From contig NZ_CP073318.1 in assembly GCF_018263855.1 (NCBI RefSeq), positions 186,001 through 250,000 of the forward strand: 64,000 nucleotides of DNA. Reading direction: 5' to 3'. The stretch comes from Kutzneria sp. CA-103260. Its GTDB lineage: Bacteria; Actinomycetota; Actinomycetes; Mycobacteriales; Pseudonocardiaceae. Each line of letters starts with the position of its first letter. The first letter of the stretch is position 1. Of this stretch, positions 56,693-64,000 are shown in pieces. The notes beneath the pieces were generated by a model. It was not told where the DNA came from, ran no database searches, and was given only the letters and a program-made list of their open reading frames with translations. Both the position numbers and the translations under genes were made by a program.

Positions 56693-57736
56693 TCAGCGCT
56701 TGCCGTAGCGCGTCAGCTCGTGGAAGAAGCCGTCAACCACGGCGAGTCCGCCCTGGCGGACGACCTCGTCGTAGACGTACTTGCCGACGGCGAGGTCAAG
56801 CACGCCGAGCCCGAACGGGGAGAACACGACGGGCCGGTCGGTGGGCACCCGCTTGGCGCCGGTCATCACCTCGTACAGGGTGGCGTCGATGAAGTCGCGG
56901 TTGCCGGTCTGCTGCTCGGCCAGGTGCGGCGAGGTGTTGGCCTTCAGGCAGTGGTCCACGTCGTCGAGCACGTTGGCGCTGCCCAGGATGATCTCCGGCG
57001 CGAGGTCGCGCAGCGACACGTGCAGCACCAACGGGTTGTGCGAGAACCAGTCCAGCTCGGTGACGTGCGGCGTGCCGGCGATGGTCGCGAACACCACCAG
57101 GTCGCTGGACCGGATCAGGTCCTCGGCGTTGTCGTGGATGGTGATGCGCGCGCCGGTGTCGCCGGCCTCCAGGTACTCCTTGAAGCCGCCGGCGTGGGCC
57201 CGCGACAGGTCGTGCACGCCGATCTCGTCGAAGCTCCAGCCGGTGCCGGCCAGATAGGTGTGGATGTACCGGGCGATCAGGCCGACTCCGAAGAAGCCCA
57301 CCCGCAGCGGCCGGCCGCCCGGGCGCTCCCGGGACAGCCAGTCAGCGGCCAGCGCGGCCGAGGCGGCGGTGCGGGCGGCGGAGATGATGGAGCTCTCCAG
57401 GCAGGCGAACGGGTAGCCGGTGTCGTGGTCGTTGAGGATCAGCACGGCCGACGCCCTCGGCAGCCCCGAGGCCACGTTCTCCGGGAAGCTGGAAATCCAT
57501 TTGAGGCCGTCCACCCGGTTGTCCCCGCCGAGCGAGGCCGGCAGCGCGATGATGCGCGAGGTCGGCCGGTCCGGGAACGTGAGGAAATACGACGGCGGGT
57601 TCACGGTGTCGCGCTGGCCGTGCACCCGGTATGCGGCGTCCACCAGGTCGACCACCTGCTTCTCGTGCCCGCCCAGCGCCTCGTTCACCTGCGCGCCGGA
57701 AATAACCGAGAAAGTTGGTACCGCCTTACCGGACAT
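56693..57736 (-). CDS. sbnB: ACEGA dehydrogenase, SbnB-like (ornithine cyclodeaminase family)
   Basis: A 347-residue NAD-dependent enzyme from ATG 57736 with AGGGAG 6 nt upstream. PPSYFLTFPDRPTSRIIALPASLGGDNRVDGLKWISSFPEN is typical of the SbnB branch, and RVGFFGVGLIARYIHTYL is the dinucleotide-binding glycine motif. It oxidatively splits ACEGA to L-2,3-diaminopropionate and 2-oxoglutarate. Together with the SbnA homologue it explains the diaminoacid-type A domains of the NRPS. It has its own upstream space of about 100 bp after the SyrP-like gene, enough for an internal promoter. Confidence 0.94.
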   Translation of the reverse strand: MSGKAVPTFSVISGAQVNEALGGHEKQVVDLVDAAYRVHGQRDTVNPPSYFLTFPDRPTSRIIALPASLGGDNRVDGLKWISSFPENVASGLPRASAVLILNDHDTGYPFACLESSIISAARTAASAALAADWLSRERPGGRPLRVGFFGVGLIARYIHTYLAGTGWSFDEIGVHDLSRAHAGGFKEYLEAGDTGARITIHDNAEDLIRSSDLVVFATIAGTPHVTELDWFSHNPLVLHVSLRDLAPEIILGSANVLDDVDHCLKANTSPHLAEQQTGNRDFIDATLYEVMTGAKRVPTDRPVVFSPFGLGVLDLAVGKYVYDEVVRQGGLAVVDGFFHELTRYGKR

Positions 57737-57839
57737 GAACGACTCCCTAATTCACAGTAAATGCGATTCGTGGTGGAGAGTTCGCCCACCCGAATCGACT
57801 CTATCGGGCGCTGCCTAGGTCAACGACTAGTCTGGTGAA

Positions 57840-58766
57840 TTACGACATCGCCACGAGCACGCGGCGCGGGCCGCTGAAAGGACGCCGCCCGTGGCCGACC
57901 GCAACATTGTCGATGAGCATGAGGTCGCCGGCGTGCCAGTCGACGTTCACCGCGACGTCCAGGCCCCGGTCGCGGACCTGGATGACATCGGCCGCCGGAA
58001 TGGGCGAGCCGTCGGCGAAACTGACCGTCTGCGGCATCTCGTCCTCGGCCAGAATCTCCAGCATCGCCTCGGCCGTCTCCCGGTCCAGCGCCTCCACGTG
58101 CCACTGGTCGGCCTGGTTGAACCAGACCAGCTCGCCGGTGACGGGGTGCTCGGTGACCGCCCGGCGGTGCTGGGTGATGCGCAGGCCGCCGTCGGCCTTC
58201 CACTCCCAGTCCGCCTCGTTGCCGGCCAGGAACTCCTCGACCTGGTCCCGGTCCTCGGTCTCGAAGGTCGCCTGCCAGCTCTTGCCGAAGCCCACCCCGC
58301 TGTGCAGGTTCTGGGTGTAGCGCACGCCCGGCAGGAAGCGCTCGCGCACCTCGTCGTCCAGCGCGGCCAGCCACGCCGTGCCGTCCACCACCGGGGTGGC
58401 GCCGCCCGTGGTCGGCGCGACCGCGCAGTAGAAGAAAAGGCGCGACGGCCACTGGTGGGCGTACGACATCTCATTGTGCATCGAAATGGTGAACTCCGGC
58501 GGATATTCGGTCGACGTGTAGACGTTCTCGCCGACCTTGGTCCGTGGGGTGTTTCCGTGCACGTAGGCCAGCCGGTCCGGGAGCACCAGGTCCAGCACCC
58601 CGGCCAGGCCGTTCTCGGGGACGTGGAAACCGCGGAAGACAAGCGCCTTGGCCTCGACGAGCTGCTTGTCGAGCGTGGCATTCGAACGCAGGTGGTCGAG
58701 CAGGCCATCGACGCTCGGCTCCGCGCCGATGTCGCCCGGCCGAATCTCCGTCGGCGCCCAGGTCAT
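57840..58766 (-). CDS. SyrP-like Fe(II)/2-oxoglutarate-dependent beta-hydroxylase
   Basis: A TauD-superfamily dioxygenase of 308 residues from ATG 58766 (AAGG about 9 nt upstream; a GTG 9 bp earlier is possible). The metal motif is HNEMSYA (His-x-Asp/Glu type, here with Glu) with distal His in DNVAVGHGRRPF. YPPEFTISMHNEMSYAHQWPSRLFFYC, RYTQNLHSGVGFGKSWQ and GELVWFNQADQWHVEAL resemble SyrP, which hydroxylates aspartate bound to a PCP in syringomycin synthesis. That agrees with the Asp/Asn-like code of module 4. It is the first gene of the minus-strand series, divergent from the exporter. Confidence 0.87.
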   Translation of the reverse strand: MTWAPTEIRPGDIGAEPSVDGLLDHLRSNATLDKQLVEAKALVFRGFHVPENGLAGVLDLVLPDRLAYVHGNTPRTKVGENVYTSTEYPPEFTISMHNEMSYAHQWPSRLFFYCAVAPTTGGATPVVDGTAWLAALDDEVRERFLPGVRYTQNLHSGVGFGKSWQATFETEDRDQVEEFLAGNEADWEWKADGGLRITQHRRAVTEHPVTGELVWFNQADQWHVEALDRETAEAMLEILAEDEMPQTVSFADGSPIPAADVIQVRDRGLDVAVNVDWHAGDLMLIDNVAVGHGRRPFSGPRRVLVAMS

Positions 58767-58984
58767 CTGTGTCACCCTTCAGCAGGTCACCGCGGACGGG
58801 CAGGGCCGATCCCGGCGAGTAAAGAAAGCGGACGGTGCCGCGGGACAGTTCTCCTCCGGCGGCAGAACGCTATGTCCCCCCTCGCTGGCGTACCGCCAGT
58901 CTCGCTGGCTCTCGGCCAGCGCCGCGTTTGGTTGCATAAGCGTCGAGAAGAACTGGACTCGTCGAGGCGGAGTAGGGCGGACTG
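58767..58984. promoter_or_regulatory. Divergent control region between biosynthetic and export genes
   Basis: 218 bp separating the SyrP-like gene and the ABC ATPase. Short overlapping dyads occur at about 58884-58922 (TGGCGTACCGCCA and GCTGGCTCTCGGCCAGC) with TCGCTGGC repeated twice. They look like binding sites for a dimeric regulator, although the responsible protein cannot be named. A sequence near the ABC start, GGCGGAGTAGGGCGGACTG, supplies a weak ribosome site. Confidence 0.45.
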
Positions 58985-59941
<957 letters not shown>

Positions 59942-60020
59942 GCTGACGGTTCGGCTCCGGCCAGCCCAGTTCGGCCGCCCGCCCGGTCTGACCCAGACCG
60001 CGTGACCGATTGGAGTTTCG

Positions 60021-60809
60021 ATGACCGGCGCCCTCGGCGACGTCGCGGCGATGATCCATCGCCACTTCCTGCACCTGCGCCGCACCCCGACCCGGGTGCT
60101 CGGCGTGACCCTCACCCCGGTGACGATGGTGCTGGTGCTCGGCTACATGCTCAACAAGGCCATCACCGTTCGTGGCAACGGGGATTACCTCGACTACATG
60201 ATGGCGGGCGTCGGCGCGCAGGTCGCCCTGGCCTGTGTCGGCGGCATCGCCATCGGCACTGCCACCAGCCTGCGCAACGGCCTGATCGACCGGTTCCGCT
60301 CGCTGCCCACCGCCCGTGCGTCGATCCTCGTCGCCCACACTGTGTCCGACCTGGCCCTCGCCGCCATCGGCATGGCCATCGCCTCCATCGTCGGCGTGCT
60401 GCTCGGCTGGCGGCCCCATGTCTCGGCCGTGGCCCTGCTGACCGGTTTCGCTGTGCTGCTGGTCTTCGCCTACGTCATGCTGTGGCTCGGTGTGCTGCTG
60501 GGCCTGTCCGTCCGCAGCCCCGAGGCTCTCGGCGCGCTGGCCGGCCTGATCCTGGTCGGAGGTTCCTTCCTGTCCAACGCCTTCGTGCCGCTGGACGGCC
60601 TGCCCGACTGGCTGCGCACCATCGCCGAGTGGAGCCCCATATCCGCCGTCGTGGCCACCTGCCGTTCGCTGTGGAGCGGGCCTTCGTCCCTTGTGGACGG
60701 TAGCTTCCCCAGCACCCACCCGATGGCCACCGCGATCATCATGTTGGCCGTCATCGCCGCGATCACCGTGCCGCTGAGCATCCGGGCCTACCGCACCGCC
60801 GGCACCTGA
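60021..60809 (+). CDS. DrrB-type ABC-2 exporter permease
   Basis: A 262-residue six-helix permease. ATG 60021 has GGAG 7 nt upstream. Helices can be seen at VLGVTLTPVTMVLVLGYML, AGVGAQVALACVGGIAIG, VAHTVSDLALAAIGMAIASIVGVLLG, VALLTGFAVLLVFAYVMLWLGVLLG, LAGLILVGGSFLSNAFVPL and TAIIMLAVIAAITVPLSI. The RFRSLPTARASIL and PEALGALAG segments mark ABC-2/DrrB proteins. It should dimerise with the DrrA-like ATPase encoded just before. Its last 22 bp overlap the convergent 2H phosphoesterase gene. Confidence 0.93.
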   Translation: MTGALGDVAAMIHRHFLHLRRTPTRVLGVTLTPVTMVLVLGYMLNKAITVRGNGDYLDYMMAGVGAQVALACVGGIAIGTATSLRNGLIDRFRSLPTARASILVAHTVSDLALAAIGMAIASIVGVLLGWRPHVSAVALLTGFAVLLVFAYVMLWLGVLLGLSVRSPEALGALAGLILVGGSFLSNAFVPLDGLPDWLRTIAEWSPISAVVATCRSLWSGPSSLVDGSFPSTHPMATAIIMLAVIAAITVPLSIRAYRTAGT

Positions 60810-61297
60810 TCCGAGCCGCCGAACGGACAGCGGGCCGCGACCTGCCAGCCGTTCTCGTAGGTGAGCAACCACAACTGGCTCAACCGAGCCTCGACGGGCG
60901 ACGCCATCGCTGCGATGGCGTCGCCTTCGTCGTCGGAGACCCCCATCGCCAACGTCAGATGCGCCTCCGGCGTGGGGCCGAACCTGCCGCCGTAGGGCAG
61001 CACTTCCGGCCAATGGCTCCGAACCTCTGATGTCAGCGGCCCCAACGCATCCGCCGTCAACGCCACGAACCCCGGCTCCCGCACCACCCGATCCAGCACC
61101 ACGTCGATCGGCGTCAGCGCGGCGGCGACGGCCGCCACCTGATCCGGCGTCGCCGTCGCCGTGAACGGATACAGCATCGTCACGTGGCCAATGTCCCCCT
61201 CCCGCACCGCCTTCGGGAAGGCCGCGGCGACCCGCGCCAGCAGCGCTGCGGCCGCCGGCACCGGAATGATCAGGGCGGAGTCACCGTTCTCGGGCAC
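60788..61297 (-). CDS. 2'-5' RNA ligase-like (2H phosphoesterase) protein
   Basis: A 169-residue protein of the 2H phosphoesterase superfamily. Two HxT motifs are placed as expected: GHVTMLYPF (about 37-45) and AHLTLAMG (about 111-118). Enzymes of this fold act on cyclic phosphodiesters or RNA ends; substrate here is unknown. It starts at GTG 61297, 4 bp after the IclR stop on the same strand, so the two are probably co-transcribed. Its 3' end overlaps the exporter permease gene tail to tail. Confidence 0.85.
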   Translation of the reverse strand: MPENGDSALIIPVPAAAALLARVAAAFPKAVREGDIGHVTMLYPFTATATPDQVAAVAAALTPIDVVLDRVVREPGFVALTADALGPLTSEVRSHWPEVLPYGGRFGPTPEAHLTLAMGVSDDEGDAIAAMASPVEARLSQLWLLTYENGWQVAARCPFGGSDQVPAVR

Positions 61298-61301
61298 AGG
61301 G

Positions 61302-62060
61302 TCATTGTCCCTTGGGGGAGTCCATCTCCCGGGCCAGCACCTTGGCCGCCTTGGTCAGCAGCGGCACCACCTCGTCCACCGCGATCAGGCCCATCCGGGT
61401 CTCCGGCCCGCTGATGGAGATCGCGGCGTTGGACGGCGAGCCCGGCACCGCCACGGCCAGGCACCGCACGCCGATCTCCTGCTCGCCGTCGTCGACCGCG
61501 TAACCCTGCTCGCGGATGGCCGTCAGCTCGGCCCGCATCCCCTCGACGGTGGTGATGGACCGCTCGGTCTGCGGCTTCATCTTGGCCCGGGCCAGCACCT
61601 GCTCCACGCTCTCCTCGGGCAGTTGGGCCAGGATCGCCTTGCCGACCGCCGTGCAGTGCACGTCGACCCGCCGTCCGACCTCGGTGAACATGCGCATGGA
61701 GTGCCGGGACGGGGCCTGGGCCACGTACACCACCTGGTCGCCGTCCAGCACGGCCATGTTGGACGTCTCACCGGTGACCTCGGTGAGCTCGGCCAGATAG
61801 GGCCGTGCCCACGCGCCGAGGGTGCGGCTGGCGGTCTCGCCGAGCCGGATCAGGCGCGGGCCCAGGGCGTAGCGCCGGGACGGCTGCTGCCGCACGTACC
61901 CGCCGCCGACCAGCGTGCGCATGATGCGGTGGATGGTCGGCAGCGGCAGCCCGGAGCTGGCCGCCAGCTGACTCAGGGCGACCTCGCCGCCGGCCTCGGC
62001 CATCAGCTCCAACAGCTCGAAGGTGCGCTCGACCGACTGCACCCCACCGTTGCTCGTCAT
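61302..62060 (-). CDS. IclR-family regulator next to malate synthase
   Basis: A 252-residue IclR regulator from ATG 62060. The winged helix (SVERTFELLELMAEAGGEVALSQLAASSGLPLPTIHRIMRTLVGGGYVRQQP) is followed by the effector domain (HCTAVGKAILAQLPEESVEQVL, GYAVDDGEQEIGVRCLAVAVPG). It is divergent from malate synthase with a 90-bp gap, the classical arrangement of an IclR repressor or activator with a glyoxylate-pathway gene. The effector might be glyoxylate or a purine-breakdown product (as for AllR), which the sequence cannot show. Confidence 0.93.
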   Translation of the reverse strand: MTSNGGVQSVERTFELLELMAEAGGEVALSQLAASSGLPLPTIHRIMRTLVGGGYVRQQPSRRYALGPRLIRLGETASRTLGAWARPYLAELTEVTGETSNMAVLDGDQVVYVAQAPSRHSMRMFTEVGRRVDVHCTAVGKAILAQLPEESVEQVLARAKMKPQTERSITTVEGMRAELTAIREQGYAVDDGEQEIGVRCLAVAVPGSPSNAAISISGPETRMGLIAVDEVVPLLTKAAKVLAREMDSPKGQ

Positions 62061-62117
62061 GCGATCAGGGTCTCCCTGTACTTGGCTGGTGCCCAAGGGT
62101 AGCGTGGCAGACGACGG

Positions 62118-62128
62118 TTCTGGAAGAA
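62118..62128. promoter_or_regulatory. TTCT-GGA-AGAA dyad, possible IclR operator
   Basis: An 11-bp inverted repeat in the 90-bp divergent region between the IclR and malate synthase genes, just upstream of the malate synthase ribosome site. IclR-family sites are often short A/T-rich dyads like this. The assignment rests on position only. Confidence 0.4.
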
Positions 62129-62150
62129 AAACTCCACGATGAGGAAAACT

Positions 62151-63665
62151 GTGCCTGAGATCCTGACCCCGGAGGCGGTGGATTTCGTCACCGACCTCAA
62201 CCGGAGGTTCGCCCCACGCCGCGACGAGCTGATCGCCGCGCGTGCCACTCGCCGTGGCCGCAAGCTGGACTTCCTGCCGGAAACGGCCCACATCCGCGAC
62301 GCGCAGTGGCAGGTGGCCGCCGCGCCGCCGGCGCTGACCGACCGCCGGGTGGAGATCACCGGGCCGACCGAGCGCAAGATGGCCATCAACGCGCTCAACT
62401 CCGGGGCCAAGGTGTGGCTGGCCGACCTGGAGGACGCCAACACGCCGCACTGGCACAACGTCGTCTCCGGCCAGGAGAACCTGTACGACGCCGTGCGCGG
62501 CACCATCGTGCACACCTCGCCCGAGGGCAAGCACTACGCGCTGCGCTCCGACGTCCGCCCCGCGACCATCGTGATGCGGCCCCGCGGCTGGCACCTGGAC
62601 GAGCGGCACATCGACGTGGACGGCCGGCCCGCCGTCGGCGCCCTGGTCGACTTCGGCCTGTACTTCTTCCACAACGTCCGCGAGCTGTTGGCCCGGGGCA
62701 GCGGTCCGTACTTCTATCTGCCGAAGATGGAGAGCCATCTCGAGGCGCGGCTGTGGAACGACGTCTTCACCTACGCGCAGGAGAAGCTGGGCATCCCGCA
62801 CGGCACCATCCGCGCCACTGTGCTGATCGAGACCGTGCCGGCCGCGTTCGAGATGGAGGAGATCCTCTACGAGCTGCGTGACCACGCCTCCGGTCTGAAC
62901 GCCGGCCGCTGGGACTACCTGTTCAGCCTGATCAAGACCTTCCGTGACGCCGGCGAGGAGTTCGTGCTGCCGGACCGCAACACCGTCACCATGACCGCGC
63001 CGTTCATGCGGGCCTACACCGAGTTGCTGGTCCGCACCTGCCACAAGCGCGGGGCGTTCGCCATGGGCGGCATGGCCGCGTTCATCCCGAACCGGCGCGA
63101 TCCCGAGGTCACCGCCGCCGCGCTGGAGAAGGTCCGGGCAGACAAGAGCCGCGAGGCCGGCGATGGTTTCGACGGCTCGTGGGTCGCGCACCCCGACCTG
63201 GTTCCGGTGTGCCAGGAGGTGTTCGACGAGGTGCTCGGCAAGCGTCCCAACCAGTTGGACAAGCTGCGCCCCGAGGTGCGGGTCACCGCCGACCAGCTGC
63301 TGGACGTCAAGTCCACGCCCGGTGAGGCCACTTTCGCCGGCGTCCGCTCCGCTGTCGATGTCGGCGTGCGGTACATCCAGTCCTGGCTTTCCGGCAACGG
63401 CGCTGCCGCCATCCACAACCTGATGGAGGACGCCGCCACCGCTGAGATCTCCCGTTCGCAGCTGTGGCAGTGGGTGCACAACGGCACCGTGCTGTCCGAC
63501 GGCCAGGTCGTCACCGCCGCGCTCGTGCGTGAGGTGCTGGCCGAGGTCAAGGCTGCGCTGTCCGGTGATCACCTCGACGAGGCGTGCGCCCTGTTCGAGC
63601 AGGTGGCGTTGGACGACGAGTTCGTGGACTTCCTGACACTGCCGGCCTACGCCAAGATCGACTGA
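62151..63665 (+). CDS. aceB: Malate synthase A
   Basis: Malate synthase of about 504 residues condensing glyoxylate and acetyl-CoA to malate. The GTG at 62151 has GAGGA 5 nt upstream; an in-frame ATG 12 bp earlier is the alternative. Motifs: [47 protein letters not shown] (catalytic Arg), [56 protein letters not shown] (metal Glu/Asp) and [11 protein letters not shown]. This is isoform A (about 530 residues), not G. No isocitrate lyase gene is next to it, so glyoxylate may come from another path such as ureide breakdown. Confidence 0.97.
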   Translation: MPEILTPEAVDFVTDLNRRFAPRRDELIAARATRRGRKLDFLPETAHIRDAQWQVAAAPPALTDRRVEITGPTERKMAINALNSGAKVWLADLEDANTPHWHNVVSGQENLYDAVRGTIVHTSPEGKHYALRSDVRPATIVMRPRGWHLDERHIDVDGRPAVGALVDFGLYFFHNVRELLARGSGPYFYLPKMESHLEARLWNDVFTYAQEKLGIPHGTIRATVLIETVPAAFEMEEILYELRDHASGLNAGRWDYLFSLIKTFRDAGEEFVLPDRNTVTMTAPFMRAYTELLVRTCHKRGAFAMGGMAAFIPNRRDPEVTAAALEKVRADKSREAGDGFDGSWVAHPDLVPVCQEVFDEVLGKRPNQLDKLRPEVRVTADQLLDVKSTPGEATFAGVRSAVDVGVRYIQSWLSGNGAAAIHNLMEDAATAEISRSQLWQWVHNGTVLSDGQVVTAALVREVLAEVKAALSGDHLDEACALFEQVALDDEFVDFLTLPAYAKID

Positions 63666-64000
63666 TGGATCTCGACAAGCTCGTGTCCGAACTGGACAGT
63701 CAACTGTCCGATGTGGATGCTTTGCGGGACCGGTTGTTCCCGGGCTCGACCGGTGTCCGTCAGCCCGTGCACACCGTGTACGTGCCGGCGGACCAGGTCG
63801 GGCCCGGCCTGGTCCGTTCGTGGGGCGATCGGGCGTTGGCCGCCCTGGACGAGTTCGCCCCCGACGCCGGCGCTCTCACCGACGCCACCGGCGTTGACGC
63901 TGTCGGCGTGTACGACCGTCTTCGCGCCAAGCTGTCCCGTGAACCCGTCGAGGATCTTCGTATCGATTTCGAGGACGGCTACGGCTTTCCCGCCGACGAC
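63665..64000 (+). CDS. Aldolase/citrate-lyase-like DUF6986 protein (5' part only)
   Basis: Starts at an ATG sharing 1 bp with the malate synthase stop (TGATG), so it is translationally coupled. The visible 112 residues begin [21 protein letters not shown] and reach LRIDFEDGYGFPADD, where the acidic EDGYG loop resembles the metal-binding region of HpcH/CitE-type aldolases. Proteins of this kind (DUF6986) commonly follow malate synthase in actinobacteria. A role in making or using glyoxylate, pyruvate or similar is likely but unproven. The gene runs off the right edge. Confidence 0.75.
   Translation, partial: MDLDKLVSELDSQLSDVDALRDRLFPGSTGVRQPVHTVYVPADQVGPGLVRSWGDRALAALDEFAPDAGALTDATGVDAVGVYDRLRAKLSREPVEDLRIDFEDGYGFPADD

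Noticed and set aside
40570..58775. A SyrB2-like halogenase or SyrC-like Cys transferase to complete the syringomycin analogy
   Set aside because: None is encoded in the window: the only dioxygenase is SyrP-like, and the type II TE has a serine nucleophile. Chlorination of Thr is therefore not proposed.

Overview
The window is high-GC actinomycete DNA, most likely from a member of the Pseudonocardiales. Supporting signs are pervasive G/C at third codon positions, GTG starts, GTGA/ATGA overlaps, LuxR-type giant ATPase regulators, PASTA-free Ser/Thr kinases and a large NRPS operon. The genus cannot be fixed from sequence alone. No rRNA, tRNA, CRISPR array, transposase or prophage gene was seen.

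Region 1 (1-17.5 kb) is a mixed accessory/housekeeping stretch. It holds secreted carbohydrate enzymes (a CBM-like tail, an SGNH hydrolase, a GH92 mannosidase), an orphan sugar-binding lipoprotein, two receptor Ser/Thr kinases, a glutathione peroxidase, an amidase, a beta-lactamase-fold hydrolase, a DUF4185 protein, a LuxR-SARP fusion regulator, a FrnE-like DsbA protein and xylose isomerase. Three copies of an 11-bp-phased direct-repeat promoter motif flank the hydrolase and DUF4185 genes near the SARP gene.

Region 2 (17.9-28.5 kb) is regulatory. Two LAL-type LuxR regulators sandwich an HTH-less ATPase whose Walker A lysine is arginine. A tightly overlapped set follows: a PAS-LuxR regulator (PimM-like), a GNAT/AHL-synthase-fold acyltransferase and a short cytochrome P450. 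The second LAL and the PAS-LuxR gene each contain a TTA codon.

Region 3 (28.5-34 kb) has an HNH endonuclease, a C-rich intergenic tract, a CFA-synthase-like methyltransferase, a beta-propeller secreted protein, and a LysR/NTF2 divergent pair.

Region 4 (34.0-60.8 kb) is a biosynthetic gene cluster. A minus-strand series encodes a SyrP-like Asp beta-hydroxylase, SbnB and SbnA (2,3-diaminopropionate, Dap), a four-module NRPS, a type II thioesterase, a free-standing Thr A-PCP protein, an SDR, MbtH, ACP, KS-alpha, CLF, two hot-dog dehydratases, a ketoreductase and an HCCA-type isomerase. A DrrAB-type exporter is divergent. The first and third A domains read as diaminoacid-type, the second module has lost most of its A domain, and the fourth reads as Asp/Asn-like. 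The predicted product is a polyenoyl (highly reducing type II PKS) lipopeptide of the form acyl-Dap-(Thr in trans)-Dap-(OH)Asp. I do not recognise this combination. The logic resembles syringomycin assembly (SyrB1/SyrP) grafted onto an ishigamide/skyllamycin-type PKS.

Within this operon a 78-bp element occurs as a four-copy tandem array and again as a single copy. Each sits exactly at a start/stop junction and is itself an open frame of 26 codons that keeps translational coupling. It is the most unusual structure in the window.

Region 5 (60.8-64 kb) has a 2H phosphoesterase, an IclR regulator divergent from malate synthase, and the start of a DUF6986/aldolase-like gene.
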